Origin: Prosthecobacter debontii
GTDB taxonomy: Bacteria; Verrucomicrobiota; Verrucomicrobiia; Verrucomicrobiales; Verrucomicrobiaceae
NCBI GenBank assembly: GCA_945860295.1
Contig: CAMAQH010000017.1
Coordinates: 25,065 to 89,064, forward strand
Length of the DNA stretch: 64,000 nt
Direction of reading: 5' to 3'
Shown: positions 1-7,816 of the stretch, one piece after another
Layout: every line of letters starts with the position of its first letter
How positions within the stretch are numbered: the stretch's first letter is position 1
Program-made: the position numbers and the translations under genes
The notes under the pieces: generated by a model
What the model was told of the DNA's origin: nothing
What the model saw: only the letters and a program-made list of their open reading frames with translations
Databases searched by the model: none

Positions 1-432
1 GCCTATGGCAAAATCGAGTGGAAGATCAGCGAAGGCGAAGACCACTTCCGTCGCAGCCTCTATACCTTCACCAAGCGCACCGCCCCCTTCGCCATGGCCA
101 CCACGTTTGATGCGCCGACCGGCGAATCCTGCCTCGCGAGACGCGATGTTTCCAACAGCCCACTGCAAGCCCTCACGCTGCTCAACGATCAAATGTTCAT
201 GGAAGCCGCGCAAGCCATGGCCAAACAAGTGATCGCCGAATCCCCAACCGACGACGAGCGCCTCACTAACATCTTCCGCCGCTGCACCACTCGCCCTGCC
301 GCAGCCGATGAACTCGCCATGCTCAAGTCCTTCCTCCAAAAACAACGCGACAAAAAACTCGAAGGCGAAGCGCTCTGGGCGGCAGTCAGTCGCGCGGCGC
401 TGAACCTCGACGAAGCCATCACACATCCATGA
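1..432 (+). CDS. DUF1553-domain protein, C-terminal part (5' end outside window)
   Basis: The reading frame is open from base 1, so only the last 143 residues are present. They match the C-terminal end of the PSCyt1/DUF1549/DUF1553 proteins of Planctomycetota and Verrucomicrobiota: an R-SLYTFTKRT segment, then FDAPTGESC, then SPLQALTLLND, a long helical stretch and a final ALNLDEAITHP. The complete relative at 7817-10930 has the same blocks in the same order (SLYSFLKRT, FDAPNREQSC, TPMQALQLMND, NLDETVT). The role is not established; the family carries an N-terminal cytochrome-c-like domain and is encoded beside a DUF1501 partner. The stop codon overlaps the start of the DUF1501 gene (ATGA at 429-432), so the two are translationally coupled. 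Confidence 0.9.
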   Translation, partial: AYGKIEWKISEGEDHFRRSLYTFTKRTAPFAMATTFDAPTGESCLARRDVSNSPLQALTLLNDQMFMEAAQAMAKQVIAESPTDDERLTNIFRRCTTRPAAADELAMLKSFLQKQRDKKLEGEALWAAVSRAALNLDEAITHP

Positions 433-1841
433 ACACCTCCAACATCACTCGCCGCCATTTCTTCCAAGACTGCGGCATTGGCACTGGCAAGATCGCTTTG
501 GCGTCGTTGCTGGCGGAATCGGCTTATGGATCGAGCAAGAGCCCGAATGTGGCTGCCGCTCCGCATTCGCAACCTAAGGCAAAGGCGGTCATTCATCTGT
601 TCATGGCGGGTGCGCCGTCACAGCTTGAGCTTTTCGACAACAAACCGCTGCTGACGAAATTTGAGGGCAAGCCGATCCCGCCTTCGATCATCGGTGGGCA
701 GCGTTATGCCTTCATCCGCCCGGATGCGGCGGTTTTGGGGCCGCGCTTCAAGTTTGCCAAGCATGGGCAGAGTGGCTTGGAGCTTTCCGAGATGCTGCCG
801 CATTTGGCGACGGTGGTGGATGATATCGCCATCATCAAATCTTGCCGCACGACCCAGTTCAATCATGCACCAGCCCAAATTTTCATGAATACGGGTTTCT
901 CACAGCCAGGCCGCCCAAGCATGGGCTCGTGGATCACTTATGGTCTTGGCTCGGAGTCGCGTGATCTGCCGTCCTTTGTCGTCATGAGCACCGGCAGCGG
1001 CATCAGCGGCGGTGCGGCGTGCTGGGGCAGTGGTTTCCTGCCGAGCATTTATTCCGGCACACGCTTCCGTAACACGGGCGACCCCATTTTGAATGTGAGC
1101 ACGCCACAGGGTATCGAAGCGGGCACGCAGCGCGATACTATCGATCTCATCAACGCGATGAATCATCGCCGACTCAAATTGGATGGCGATAGCGAGACGG
1201 CGACGCGAATCGCTAACTACGAGATGGCCTATCGTCTGCAAAGCTCCGCGCCTGAACTAATGGACCTTACCAGTGAGGACAAGGCGACGCTGGAGATGTA
1301 TGGCTGCGATCCAAAGGTGCCTTCCTTTGCCCGTGCCTGCTTGCTGGCTCGGCGCATGGTCGAGCGCGGCGTCCGCTTCATCAATATCTACAACGAAGGT
1401 TGGGATGCCCACAGCAACGTGGAAGGGAACGTGCGCAACAACTGCAAGAACACCGATCAGGCCAGCGCGGCACTTATCAAGGATCTCAAACAACGCGGCA
1501 TGCTTGATGACACTCTCGTCGTCTGGGGTGGCGAGTTCGGTCGCACGCCGATGGTTGAAGCCAGTGTATCTCTGGGCCGTAGCATGGGTCGTGATCATCA
1601 TCCGCAGGCTTTCAGCATGTGGATGGCCGGTGGCGGCATCAAAGGAGGCGTCACGGTCGGTGCCACAGATGACATGGGCTTCAACATCATCGAAGACGAA
1701 GTCCATGTGCCCGACCTGCAAGCCACCATCCTGCACTGTCTTGGCATCGACCATGAGCACCTGACCTTCCGCAGCGCGGGGCTGGATTTCAAACTTACGG
1801 GTGTGGAGCCGTGCAAGGTGGTGAAGAAGATTTTGGCATGA
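429..1841 (+). CDS. DUF1501 family protein, Tat-exported
   Basis: 470 residues. The N-terminus has a twin-arginine signal (TRRHFFQDCG, residues 7-16) followed by a hydrophobic stretch, so export in folded form is predicted. Near residue 56 lies HLFMAGAPSQLELFD, the first DUF1501 signature. Near residue 386 lies GRDHHPQAFSMWMAGGG, the second; such His/Asp clusters relate this family to the sulfatase/alkaline-phosphatase fold. Its substrate is unknown. The gene overlaps the DUF1553 gene upstream and the small riboflavin-kinase-like gene downstream by ATGA junctions, so three or four genes form one operon. The product is 35-45% alike by eye to the second DUF1501 protein at 6353-7813 and is probably a paralogue acting on a different substrate. 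Confidence 0.92.
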   Translation: MNTSNITRRHFFQDCGIGTGKIALASLLAESAYGSSKSPNVAAAPHSQPKAKAVIHLFMAGAPSQLELFDNKPLLTKFEGKPIPPSIIGGQRYAFIRPDAAVLGPRFKFAKHGQSGLELSEMLPHLATVVDDIAIIKSCRTTQFNHAPAQIFMNTGFSQPGRPSMGSWITYGLGSESRDLPSFVVMSTGSGISGGAACWGSGFLPSIYSGTRFRNTGDPILNVSTPQGIEAGTQRDTIDLINAMNHRRLKLDGDSETATRIANYEMAYRLQSSAPELMDLTSEDKATLEMYGCDPKVPSFARACLLARRMVERGVRFINIYNEGWDAHSNVEGNVRNNCKNTDQASAALIKDLKQRGMLDDTLVVWGGEFGRTPMVEASVSLGRSMGRDHHPQAFSMWMAGGGIKGGVTVGATDDMGFNIIEDEVHVPDLQATILHCLGIDHEHLTFRSAGLDFKLTGVEPCKVVKKILA

Positions 1842-2278
1842 CCCTAGCCACCATCGTTCAAGGCCATCGCGTTGCTTCTGGTCTCAATGGCAATCCGCAC
1901 TTTCCTGGCGGCACGATGCGGATGCAGTTGCCATTCTTTCGCGATTTGGGCCTTGATTTGAGTGGCTACCATCTCGGCACATTAAATGTGAGCATCGCGC
2001 CGATGAGTTATTGCGTGGTGAGACCGAAATGGACCTTTCGCGCTTTGAAATGGCATCCCACGGAACCAGCGGAGGATTTCTCGTTCTTCGATGTGATCGT
2101 CCATCGCGATGACGCTGCCGCGGTGAATGGCTTGATCTACTTTCCGCATCCAGAGACGAAGCCTGAGCATTTTCAGAAGCCGGATGTGCTGGAACTGCTG
2201 CTGCCGTGGACGGAAGGTTTGGCCTATGGCACGAAAATACGGCTGGAAGTGCCAGCGGAGCAGATGAGGATCGAGTGA
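1838..2278 (+). CDS. small protein resembling CTP-dependent (DUF120) riboflavin kinase
   Basis: The ATG at 1838 overlaps the DUF1501 stop (ATGA), which decides the start; a GTG further upstream in frame would lie inside that gene. The product is 146 residues, soluble, without signal peptide. The order of motifs recalls the archaeal CTP-dependent riboflavin kinase fold: VASGLNGNPHF near the start, then YHLGTLNVSI (the family has a G-TLNV segment), and near the end a hydrophobic strand followed by GTKIRLEV, like the 'LGLKDGDEVEIEV' ending of that barrel. This is pattern recognition from memory, not a search. It could equally be an uncharacterised cradle-loop-barrel protein with another ligand. 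Its stop overlaps the GTG of the next gene. Confidence 0.55.
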   Translation: MTLATIVQGHRVASGLNGNPHFPGGTMRMQLPFFRDLGLDLSGYHLGTLNVSIAPMSYCVVRPKWTFRALKWHPTEPAEDFSFFDVIVHRDDAAAVNGLIYFPHPETKPEHFQKPDVLELLLPWTEGLAYGTKIRLEVPAEQMRIE

Positions 2279-3120
2279 TTAAAACAATCGTCTTTCTCCT
2301 TCATCTGATCGCCAGCTGCGCCTTCGCCGGCACACAGACAGACATTGAATACGCGCGCGTCGGCGATCACTCACTCAAACTGGACCTATATACACCCAAG
2401 ACCGCCAATGCGCCGTTGCTCGTCTATGTCCACGGGGGCGCTTGGCGCGGTGGATCGAAGTCGGATGTGCCCATTGCGAAGCTGCTGGATCGTGGGTTCG
2501 CGATTGCGAGCGTGGACTACCGTCTTTCCACTCAGGCGGTTTTCCCGGCGCAGATCCACGACATCAAGGCAGCCATTCGATTCCTGCGCGCCAAGTCAAA
2601 ATTGTTTCAAATCAATACGGCTAGCATCGGCATCGTTGGTTCCTCAGCGGGTGGACATCTCGCTGCGCTGGTGGGCGTGACGAATGGACGCGCGGAACTC
2701 GAAGGCACTCTCGGTGAGCATTTGGATCAAAGCAGCAACGTGCAATGCATCGTCAGTCACTTCGGCGCGTCAAATCTGCAAACGATCCTGTCTCAAAGCA
2801 CTGAGTTTGGTTTGAAGATGCGCGTGCCTGCTCTGCAATTGCTGCTTGGCGGTCAGCCGACCGAAAAGCCTGATCTGGCCAAACTCGCCAGCCCTGTGGC
2901 GCACCTCGACAAGAATGATCCACCGCTGCTCTTGATCCACGGCGATGCCGATCCGCAGATGCCACCAGCGCAGTCGCAGGAGTTCGCCAAGTCCTATGAG
3001 TCATTGAAGCTGCCAGTGGAGTTCATCATGCTGCCAGGCAGCAAGCATGGTGGCTCAGAGTTCTACGATCATGAGCGCACCGGCCTCATTGCCAAGTTTC
3101 TCGACAAGGCGTTGCGTTGA
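2275..3120 (+). CDS. secreted alpha/beta hydrolase (BD-FAE/esterase type)
   Basis: The GTG at 2275 overlaps the previous stop and opens directly into a good signal peptide (IKTIVFLLHLIASCAFA), so this start is preferred over in-frame codons further upstream. 281 residues. The oxyanion-hole motif HGGAWRGG, the nucleophile elbow GSSAGG and a late GDADPQMPP/KHGG pair supply the catalytic Ser, Asp and His of the esterase/lipase family. It is likely periplasmic or outer-surface and hydrolyses an ester; carbohydrate esters are a reasonable guess for this lineage. It is the fourth gene of the coupled cluster with the DUF1553 and DUF1501 genes. A similar protein lies at 25841-26764. Confidence 0.88.
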   Translation: MIKTIVFLLHLIASCAFAGTQTDIEYARVGDHSLKLDLYTPKTANAPLLVYVHGGAWRGGSKSDVPIAKLLDRGFAIASVDYRLSTQAVFPAQIHDIKAAIRFLRAKSKLFQINTASIGIVGSSAGGHLAALVGVTNGRAELEGTLGEHLDQSSNVQCIVSHFGASNLQTILSQSTEFGLKMRVPALQLLLGGQPTEKPDLAKLASPVAHLDKNDPPLLLIHGDADPQMPPAQSQEFAKSYESLKLPVEFIMLPGSKHGGSEFYDHERTGLIAKFLDKALR

Positions 3121-3137
3121 GCCACACTCGACGGCTC

Positions 3138-4133
3138 ATGTCCAAACCAATCATCGCCGTCACCATGGGCGACCCTGCCGGGGTCGGCCCTGAAATTTGC
3201 CTTCAGTTGCTCGCCAATGAAGCCCTGTGTGAAGTCTGCACGCCTGTTGTGTTTGGGGATGCGCGGCTGCTCTCGCGTTGCGCGCGTCAGACGAACCTCC
3301 CGGCGCCGAAGCGCATCATCTCCGAGATCGAGTGGGCAGAGAAGTGCGGCAGTATTGATGAACCTAGCGTGCTCGATGTGTTTGGGTTTGATGCGGAAGG
3401 CTTCACGCCAGGAAGCGTCAGCGCAAAGACCGGCGCAGCGGGTTTCCGCTATGTTGAGAAGAGCATCGAAGCTGCTTTGGCAAAGCAAGTCTCAGCCGTG
3501 GCGACGGCACCGCTGAACAAGGAAGCGCTGCATGCCGCTGGCATTCGGTATCCTGGTCACACGGAGATGTTTGCGGAGAAGATGCAGGCGGCGAGGTCGT
3601 GCATGACTTTTTACTCCGCTGAGATGATTTGCAGTCTGGCGACCGTCCACATCGGCTATCAAGACGTGGTGCCAGCGCTGACCACGGTACGCATTCTGGA
3701 TGTGATCGAACTCACCGCCGAGAGTGTGCAGCGCATCCGTGGTAAGAAACCCAAGATCGCCGTAATCGGCCTGAATCCTCATGCCGGTGAGCATGGTTTG
3801 TTTGGCAATCAAGAGGAGGAAAAAATCATTATCCCTGCCATCGAAGCCGCGCGCGCCAAAGGCATCACCATCGAAGGCCCACTGCCACCCGACACCGCCT
3901 TCATCCCAGCCAAGCGCCGCCAAGTCGATGCGTATATCTGCATGTATCACGATCAGGCCTTGATCCCGCTGAAGATGCTCGCCTTTGATTCAGCGGTGAA
4001 CACCACGCTTGGCTTGCCAGTGCCGCGCACTAGCGTCGATCACGGCACCGCGTGTGACATTGCCTGGCAGGGCAAAGCGAATGGCAACAGTCTGGTCGAG
4101 GCCGTGCTGCTGGCTGCGGAGATGGCTTCTTAG
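3138..4133 (+). CDS. pdxA: 4-hydroxythreonine-4-phosphate dehydrogenase (PdxA family)
   Basis: 331 residues from the ATG at 3138, which gives the canonical N-terminus PIIAVTMGDPAGVGPEI. Further family signatures are TAPLNKEAL, the metal-binding PGHTEMFAE, GLNPHAGEHGLFGNQE, and the C-terminal YHDQALIPLK with VDHGTACDIA. PdxA oxidises and decarboxylates 4-phosphohydroxy-L-threonine in the DXP-dependent pathway to pyridoxal 5'-phosphate. PdxA2 paralogues instead oxidise D-erythronate or threonate 4-phosphate in sugar-acid breakdown. The next gene, convergent, is a hexulose-phosphate-synthase/ketogulonate-phosphate-decarboxylase relative, so the catabolic role cannot be excluded; sequence inspection alone does not separate them. 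The stop codon overlaps the stop of the convergent gene by 4 bases. Confidence 0.93.
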   Translation: MSKPIIAVTMGDPAGVGPEICLQLLANEALCEVCTPVVFGDARLLSRCARQTNLPAPKRIISEIEWAEKCGSIDEPSVLDVFGFDAEGFTPGSVSAKTGAAGFRYVEKSIEAALAKQVSAVATAPLNKEALHAAGIRYPGHTEMFAEKMQAARSCMTFYSAEMICSLATVHIGYQDVVPALTTVRILDVIELTAESVQRIRGKKPKIAVIGLNPHAGEHGLFGNQEEEKIIIPAIEAARAKGITIEGPLPPDTAFIPAKRRQVDAYICMYHDQALIPLKMLAFDSAVNTTLGLPVPRTSVDHGTACDIAWQGKANGNSLVEAVLLAAEMAS

Positions 4134-4828
4134 AACGCCTTCACATCCTGTGTGTGAATGGCTTCACAGATCATACGGAGTGATGCTTCAAGATTGCCAT
4201 CGGCGGTTTTAAAAGCATCTGCATCAATGGTGAGCGGCGCACCAAGCACGACAAGCGGGGCACCATATTGAGGACACATGATCGCCTGCTCAAGGCTCAG
4301 ACCACCGACGGCTTGCACGGGAATTTTCACGGCGTTCACCACCTCACGGAGTTGATCGAGCGGGCTCGGCATGCGATGCCCGGCAGCAGCGATTCCACGT
4401 CGCTCGTCATAGCCGATGTGATGAATGACATAGTCGCAGCCGAGGTCTTCGAGAAACTTCGCGCCATCAATCATGCTTTCGCAGACCATGTTATCACCCA
4501 TGACTTTGCAGCCGAAGTCGGCACCGGCTTTGACGACACACTTGATGGTTTCAGCGTGAGCGCGGGCCATGACAACGACATGTGTGGCACCCGCCTTGGC
4601 CATCATCTCAGCTTCGAGATAGCCGCCGTCCATCGTCTTCAAATCGGCGACGATGGGTGTGTTCGGAAACGCTTTACGCAAAGCACGAACGCCATGCAAA
4701 CCCTCGGCAAGAATGAGCGGCGTGCCAGCCTCCAGCCAATCAACTCCAGCACGCATGGCCAGCGCTGCGGTTTCGAGGGCTTCGTCGATGTTGGTGAGGT
4801 CGAGAGATATCTGGACGATAGGTTTCAT
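4130..4828 (-). CDS. 3-hexulose-6-phosphate synthase / 3-keto-L-gulonate-6-phosphate decarboxylase family
   Basis: 232 residues; the ATG at 4828 gives the usual short N-terminus (MKPIVQISLDLTN). It belongs to the orotidine-5'-phosphate-decarboxylase superfamily, a TIM barrel. Visible signatures are the strand VDWLEAGTPLI, the metal/catalytic strand PIVADLKTMDGG (the D-x-K-x-x-D equivalent), AGATHVVVMA, and the phosphate-binding end IPVQAVGGLSLEQ with APLVVLGAPLT. The family either condenses formaldehyde with ribulose 5-phosphate or decarboxylates 3-keto-L-gulonate 6-phosphate, and which one cannot be told here. No 6-phospho-3-hexuloisomerase gene is next to it, which argues mildly against formaldehyde fixation. 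Convergent with pdxA, with overlapping stop codons. Confidence 0.85.
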   Translation of the reverse strand: MKPIVQISLDLTNIDEALETAALAMRAGVDWLEAGTPLILAEGLHGVRALRKAFPNTPIVADLKTMDGGYLEAEMMAKAGATHVVVMARAHAETIKCVVKAGADFGCKVMGDNMVCESMIDGAKFLEDLGCDYVIHHIGYDERRGIAAAGHRMPSPLDQLREVVNAVKIPVQAVGGLSLEQAIMCPQYGAPLVVLGAPLTIDADAFKTADGNLEASLRMICEAIHTQDVKAF

Positions 4829-4901
4829 GGGCCAGAGACTACGCAATCACACCCCGCGTCGTCACGACAAAGATGATGCGAAATACGACGCCCGAGGATC
4901 A

Positions 4902-6317
4902 TCACCTTAGCGCCCGCCTCAGTAGATTCGCCGTGATGCGCTGCACGCGGGCATCTGTGCCATGCGGTCGTGAGTAATGACTCCACACGGGCATGTGGCC
5001 CGGCGGTTTGCTCAGACCTTGCGCCCACCAGATGGTGGAAGCGTTGAAGATGAAGTTGCCCTTCGGGCCATCGAAAATGACGGCCTGCCACTGCTGAGGA
5101 TTGCGACCACCTTGAAAAGCGGTGCCTCCGGCCACAATCTCCAGACTTGGGATGTCATTTGGCGCATCACCATGATATTCCCAGCCGATCATGCCGGGAA
5201 TCGAGTCGCCCTTTTTCATGCCAGTGCCTTCGAAAATCCAGTGCTCAGGTTTGGTGCAAACCCAGTCGCCGCCGCCGTTCACAGGGTCAATATTGCGCAC
5301 GCCCATGAGATAGCCTTCATCGGGACCACGGTGAGGATAGGGTCCGTAATCCTTCTCGCGGTCCACCGCATATTTGTAGTCACCACCATACGGTCCACCG
5401 CGGAAGATGCGGCGATTCGGTTCTCCATTCGCATTCGGAGTGAACGGCGTGACCCAGCATACGGAGTTGCCGGAAAGGAAGAGCAGGTTCACACCTGCAT
5501 CACGCATCTTCGCCACACTGTCGTGCTGGCGGATGTCCCAGTATTCATCATGACCGATGCTGATGAAAGCCTTGCACTTCAAGCCATGATTCGGCGTGAT
5601 CATGTCGGCGTTTGAGCAGTAAGTCACATCATAGCCTTCCTTCTCCAGCCAGTATGCAGCGGGGAATTCAAAGCACAGCCACTCACCACTGCCCACCGAC
5701 TGAGGATTCTCATAAATCAGTGCATACTTCGCATACGGACGATCAAAACTCACATCCGACGATGGCCCCTGATTGCCCTTCGGGTCGGTGTAGAGCGAGT
5801 AATCATCCGGCCACCTGTTGTAGGCCTGCCAGGTGTTGTCGCTGCACTGGAAGAGGATGTCCGCCTTGCGGTCATCGGTGACGATGAAGACGATGTAACT
5901 CTGCCAATAGGGCTCGTCCGTACTCTTCGGCAGCGTCGTCAGTCTGCCCACATATACTCCGCTTACCCAGTCCGCCGGAATCGTGATCGACGTGGACTTC
6001 TCCCACTTGCACTCACGCAACCGCTTGGCACCGATCTCCGGCACTGGCTGCTCCTTGCCTTCAAAGGGGCCGAGTTCTGTCATCAGCCGTGCACCACGTC
6101 CGCCGTAGTAGCCCGTGCGGAAGATTTCGATCTTGAAGCGTGCCATCGGTTTCGTGCTGACAAAGAAGTCCAGCACCTCGCCTGCCTTTACCGACTGCCG
6201 CGAGCAGTAGCCCTCAATCACAGGTGAGCGAAAGCCCTCCGCTTTGTCTAGCTTCATGCGCGTGAGCTGCCAGTCACGCGATCCCTCGCGCGCATTCTCC
6301 GTCGTGATTAGATTCAT
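4902..6317 (-). CDS. N,N-dimethylformamidase beta-subunit-like protein (DMFA2_C domain)
   Basis: 471 residues from the ATG at 6317. The first 120 residues form a beta-sandwich-like part with IEIFRTGYYGGRGARLM. The rest matches the large-subunit C-terminal domain of dimethylformamidase: FQCSDNTWQAYNRWPDDYSL, NADMITPNHGLKCKAFISIG, then HDEYWD and LLFLSGNSVCW. In the true enzyme this subunit binds iron and hydrolyses amides, but most members are uncharacterised, so the substrate is unknown. There is no signal peptide, which is unusual beside so many exported proteins. It is transcribed away from the DUF1501/DUF1553 pair upstream on the same strand, with a gap of only 35 bases, and could belong to that operon. 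Confidence 0.82.
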   Translation of the reverse strand: MNLITTENAREGSRDWQLTRMKLDKAEGFRSPVIEGYCSRQSVKAGEVLDFFVSTKPMARFKIEIFRTGYYGGRGARLMTELGPFEGKEQPVPEIGAKRLRECKWEKSTSITIPADWVSGVYVGRLTTLPKSTDEPYWQSYIVFIVTDDRKADILFQCSDNTWQAYNRWPDDYSLYTDPKGNQGPSSDVSFDRPYAKYALIYENPQSVGSGEWLCFEFPAAYWLEKEGYDVTYCSNADMITPNHGLKCKAFISIGHDEYWDIRQHDSVAKMRDAGVNLLFLSGNSVCWVTPFTPNANGEPNRRIFRGGPYGGDYKYAVDREKDYGPYPHRGPDEGYLMGVRNIDPVNGGGDWVCTKPEHWIFEGTGMKKGDSIPGMIGWEYHGDAPNDIPSLEIVAGGTAFQGGRNPQQWQAVIFDGPKGNFIFNASTIWWAQGLSKPPGHMPVWSHYSRPHGTDARVQRITANLLRRALR

Positions 6318-6352
6318 GGGCAAAATACGCCGTCAAAACGATCAACCTCACG

Positions 6353-7813
6353 TTACCCGATGATTTCTTTGATCGGATGCTGGCTCTCAACACCCGTGAG
6401 ACGCGCATCCAGGCCGGCAAACTTATACGTCAGCCGCTCGTGGTCGATGCCGCATTGATTCATGATCGTGGCGTTGATGTCGTTCAGGTGAGCAGGGTCG
6501 GTGGCGATGTTGTAACTGAAGTCATCGCTCTCGCCGTAGGTCGTGCCGCCTTTGATGCCGCCACCGGCCATCCACATGCAGAAGTTTCGCGGATGGTGGT
6601 CGCGGCCGTAGTTCGTCTGCGAGAGACCGCCCTGCGAATAAACGGTGCGGCCAAATTCACCGCCCCAGATGATGAGCGTGCTGTCGAGCAGGCCGCGCTG
6701 TTTGAGGTCGGTCAAAAGTGCGCCGATTGGCTGATCGGTATCGCCGCATTGCAGGCGGATGTCGGCAGGCAAATTGCCGTGCTGGTCCCAGCCGCGATGT
6801 AGCACCTGCACCACGCGCGTGCCGCGTTCGATGAGTCGCCGGGCGAGGATGGCACTGGCGGCGAAGCTTCCAGGCTTCATGACATCGGGGCCATACATGT
6901 CGAGCGTGGCTTGGCTTTCCTGCTTCAAATCGACGAGTTCCGGCACGCTCGTCTGCATGCGGAAGGCCATCTCATACTGCGAGATGCGCGTCTGGATTTC
7001 TGGATCACCGAACTTCTCAAAGCTGTGCGCATTCATCTGCGAAAGCGTGTCGAGCATGGCGCGGCGGTTCGCGGGAGAGACACCATCAGGGTTCTGCATG
7101 TAGAGCACTGGATCACCCACAGCACGCAGCGCCACGCCGCTGAATTTACCCGGCAAAAATCCGCTATTCCACATGCGCGTGAACAGTGCTTGTGCCTGCG
7201 CCTTGGCGCTCCATTTCGGCGTCAGCACGACAAAGGCGGGCAGATCATTGCTCTCGCTGCCGAGTCCATAACTGAGCCACGAACCGATGCTCGCAAAGCC
7301 CGGCACTTCGCGTCCGGTCATCACAAAAGTGCAGGCCGGGTCATGGTTGATCGCGTTCGTATGCACCGTCTTGATCAAAGCGATGTCATCGACGTGCTTC
7401 GCCGTGTGCGGGAGTAACTCACTCACCCAGCGACCGCATTTCCCATGTTGAGCGAACTTGAACAAACTCGGTGCCACCGGAAACCGGGCCTGCTTGCTCG
7501 TCATGCCCGTCAGCCGCTGCCCGCCCTGCACGCTCGGCGGCAAATCCTTGTCATACCATTGCTGGAGGCCCGGTTTGTAGTCCCAGGTGTCGAGCTGCGA
7601 CGGCCCGCCGTTCATGTGCAGATAGATCACCGCCTTCGCCTTCGAAGCAAAATGCGGTAGCCCTGGAATCGGCGGATGCACACGAGCATCAGGAGCTGCG
7701 AGCGTGTCCTTACCCATCAAGTATGTTAAGCCGAGTCCGCCGAGACGCAGACCACTCCGCCCGAAAAATTGACGGCGAGTTTGGAGGAGATTGGATTCGA
7801 AGATCGGGTTCAT
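6353..7813 (-). CDS. DUF1501 family protein, Tat-exported
   Basis: 486 residues. A twin-arginine signal (TRRQFFGRSG, residues 12-21) and a hydrophobic run predict Tat export. The DUF1501 signatures are YLHMNGGPSQLDTWD near residue 65 and GRDHHPRNFCMWMAGGG near residue 395, followed by the GVESQHP ending. It starts three bases after the stop of the DUF1549/DUF1553 gene on the same strand, the usual order for this pair. The pair is thought to work together in the cell envelope of Planctomycetota and Verrucomicrobiota, but no activity has been assigned. It is paralogous to the protein at 429-1841. Confidence 0.92.
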   Translation of the reverse strand: MNPIFESNLLQTRRQFFGRSGLRLGGLGLTYLMGKDTLAAPDARVHPPIPGLPHFASKAKAVIYLHMNGGPSQLDTWDYKPGLQQWYDKDLPPSVQGGQRLTGMTSKQARFPVAPSLFKFAQHGKCGRWVSELLPHTAKHVDDIALIKTVHTNAINHDPACTFVMTGREVPGFASIGSWLSYGLGSESNDLPAFVVLTPKWSAKAQAQALFTRMWNSGFLPGKFSGVALRAVGDPVLYMQNPDGVSPANRRAMLDTLSQMNAHSFEKFGDPEIQTRISQYEMAFRMQTSVPELVDLKQESQATLDMYGPDVMKPGSFAASAILARRLIERGTRVVQVLHRGWDQHGNLPADIRLQCGDTDQPIGALLTDLKQRGLLDSTLIIWGGEFGRTVYSQGGLSQTNYGRDHHPRNFCMWMAGGGIKGGTTYGESDDFSYNIATDPAHLNDINATIMNQCGIDHERLTYKFAGLDARLTGVESQHPIKEIIG

Positions 7814-7816
7814 AGC

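Noticed and set aside
4130..4828. Formaldehyde assimilation by the ribulose-monophosphate pathway.
   Set aside because: The gene alone cannot separate hexulose-phosphate synthase from ketogulonate-phosphate decarboxylase, and no hexuloisomerase gene is adjacent.
4268..4876. A 202-codon frame opposite the hexulose-phosphate-synthase-like gene.
   Set aside because: It is the antisense shadow of a gene with clear TIM-barrel motifs; its product shows no domain.
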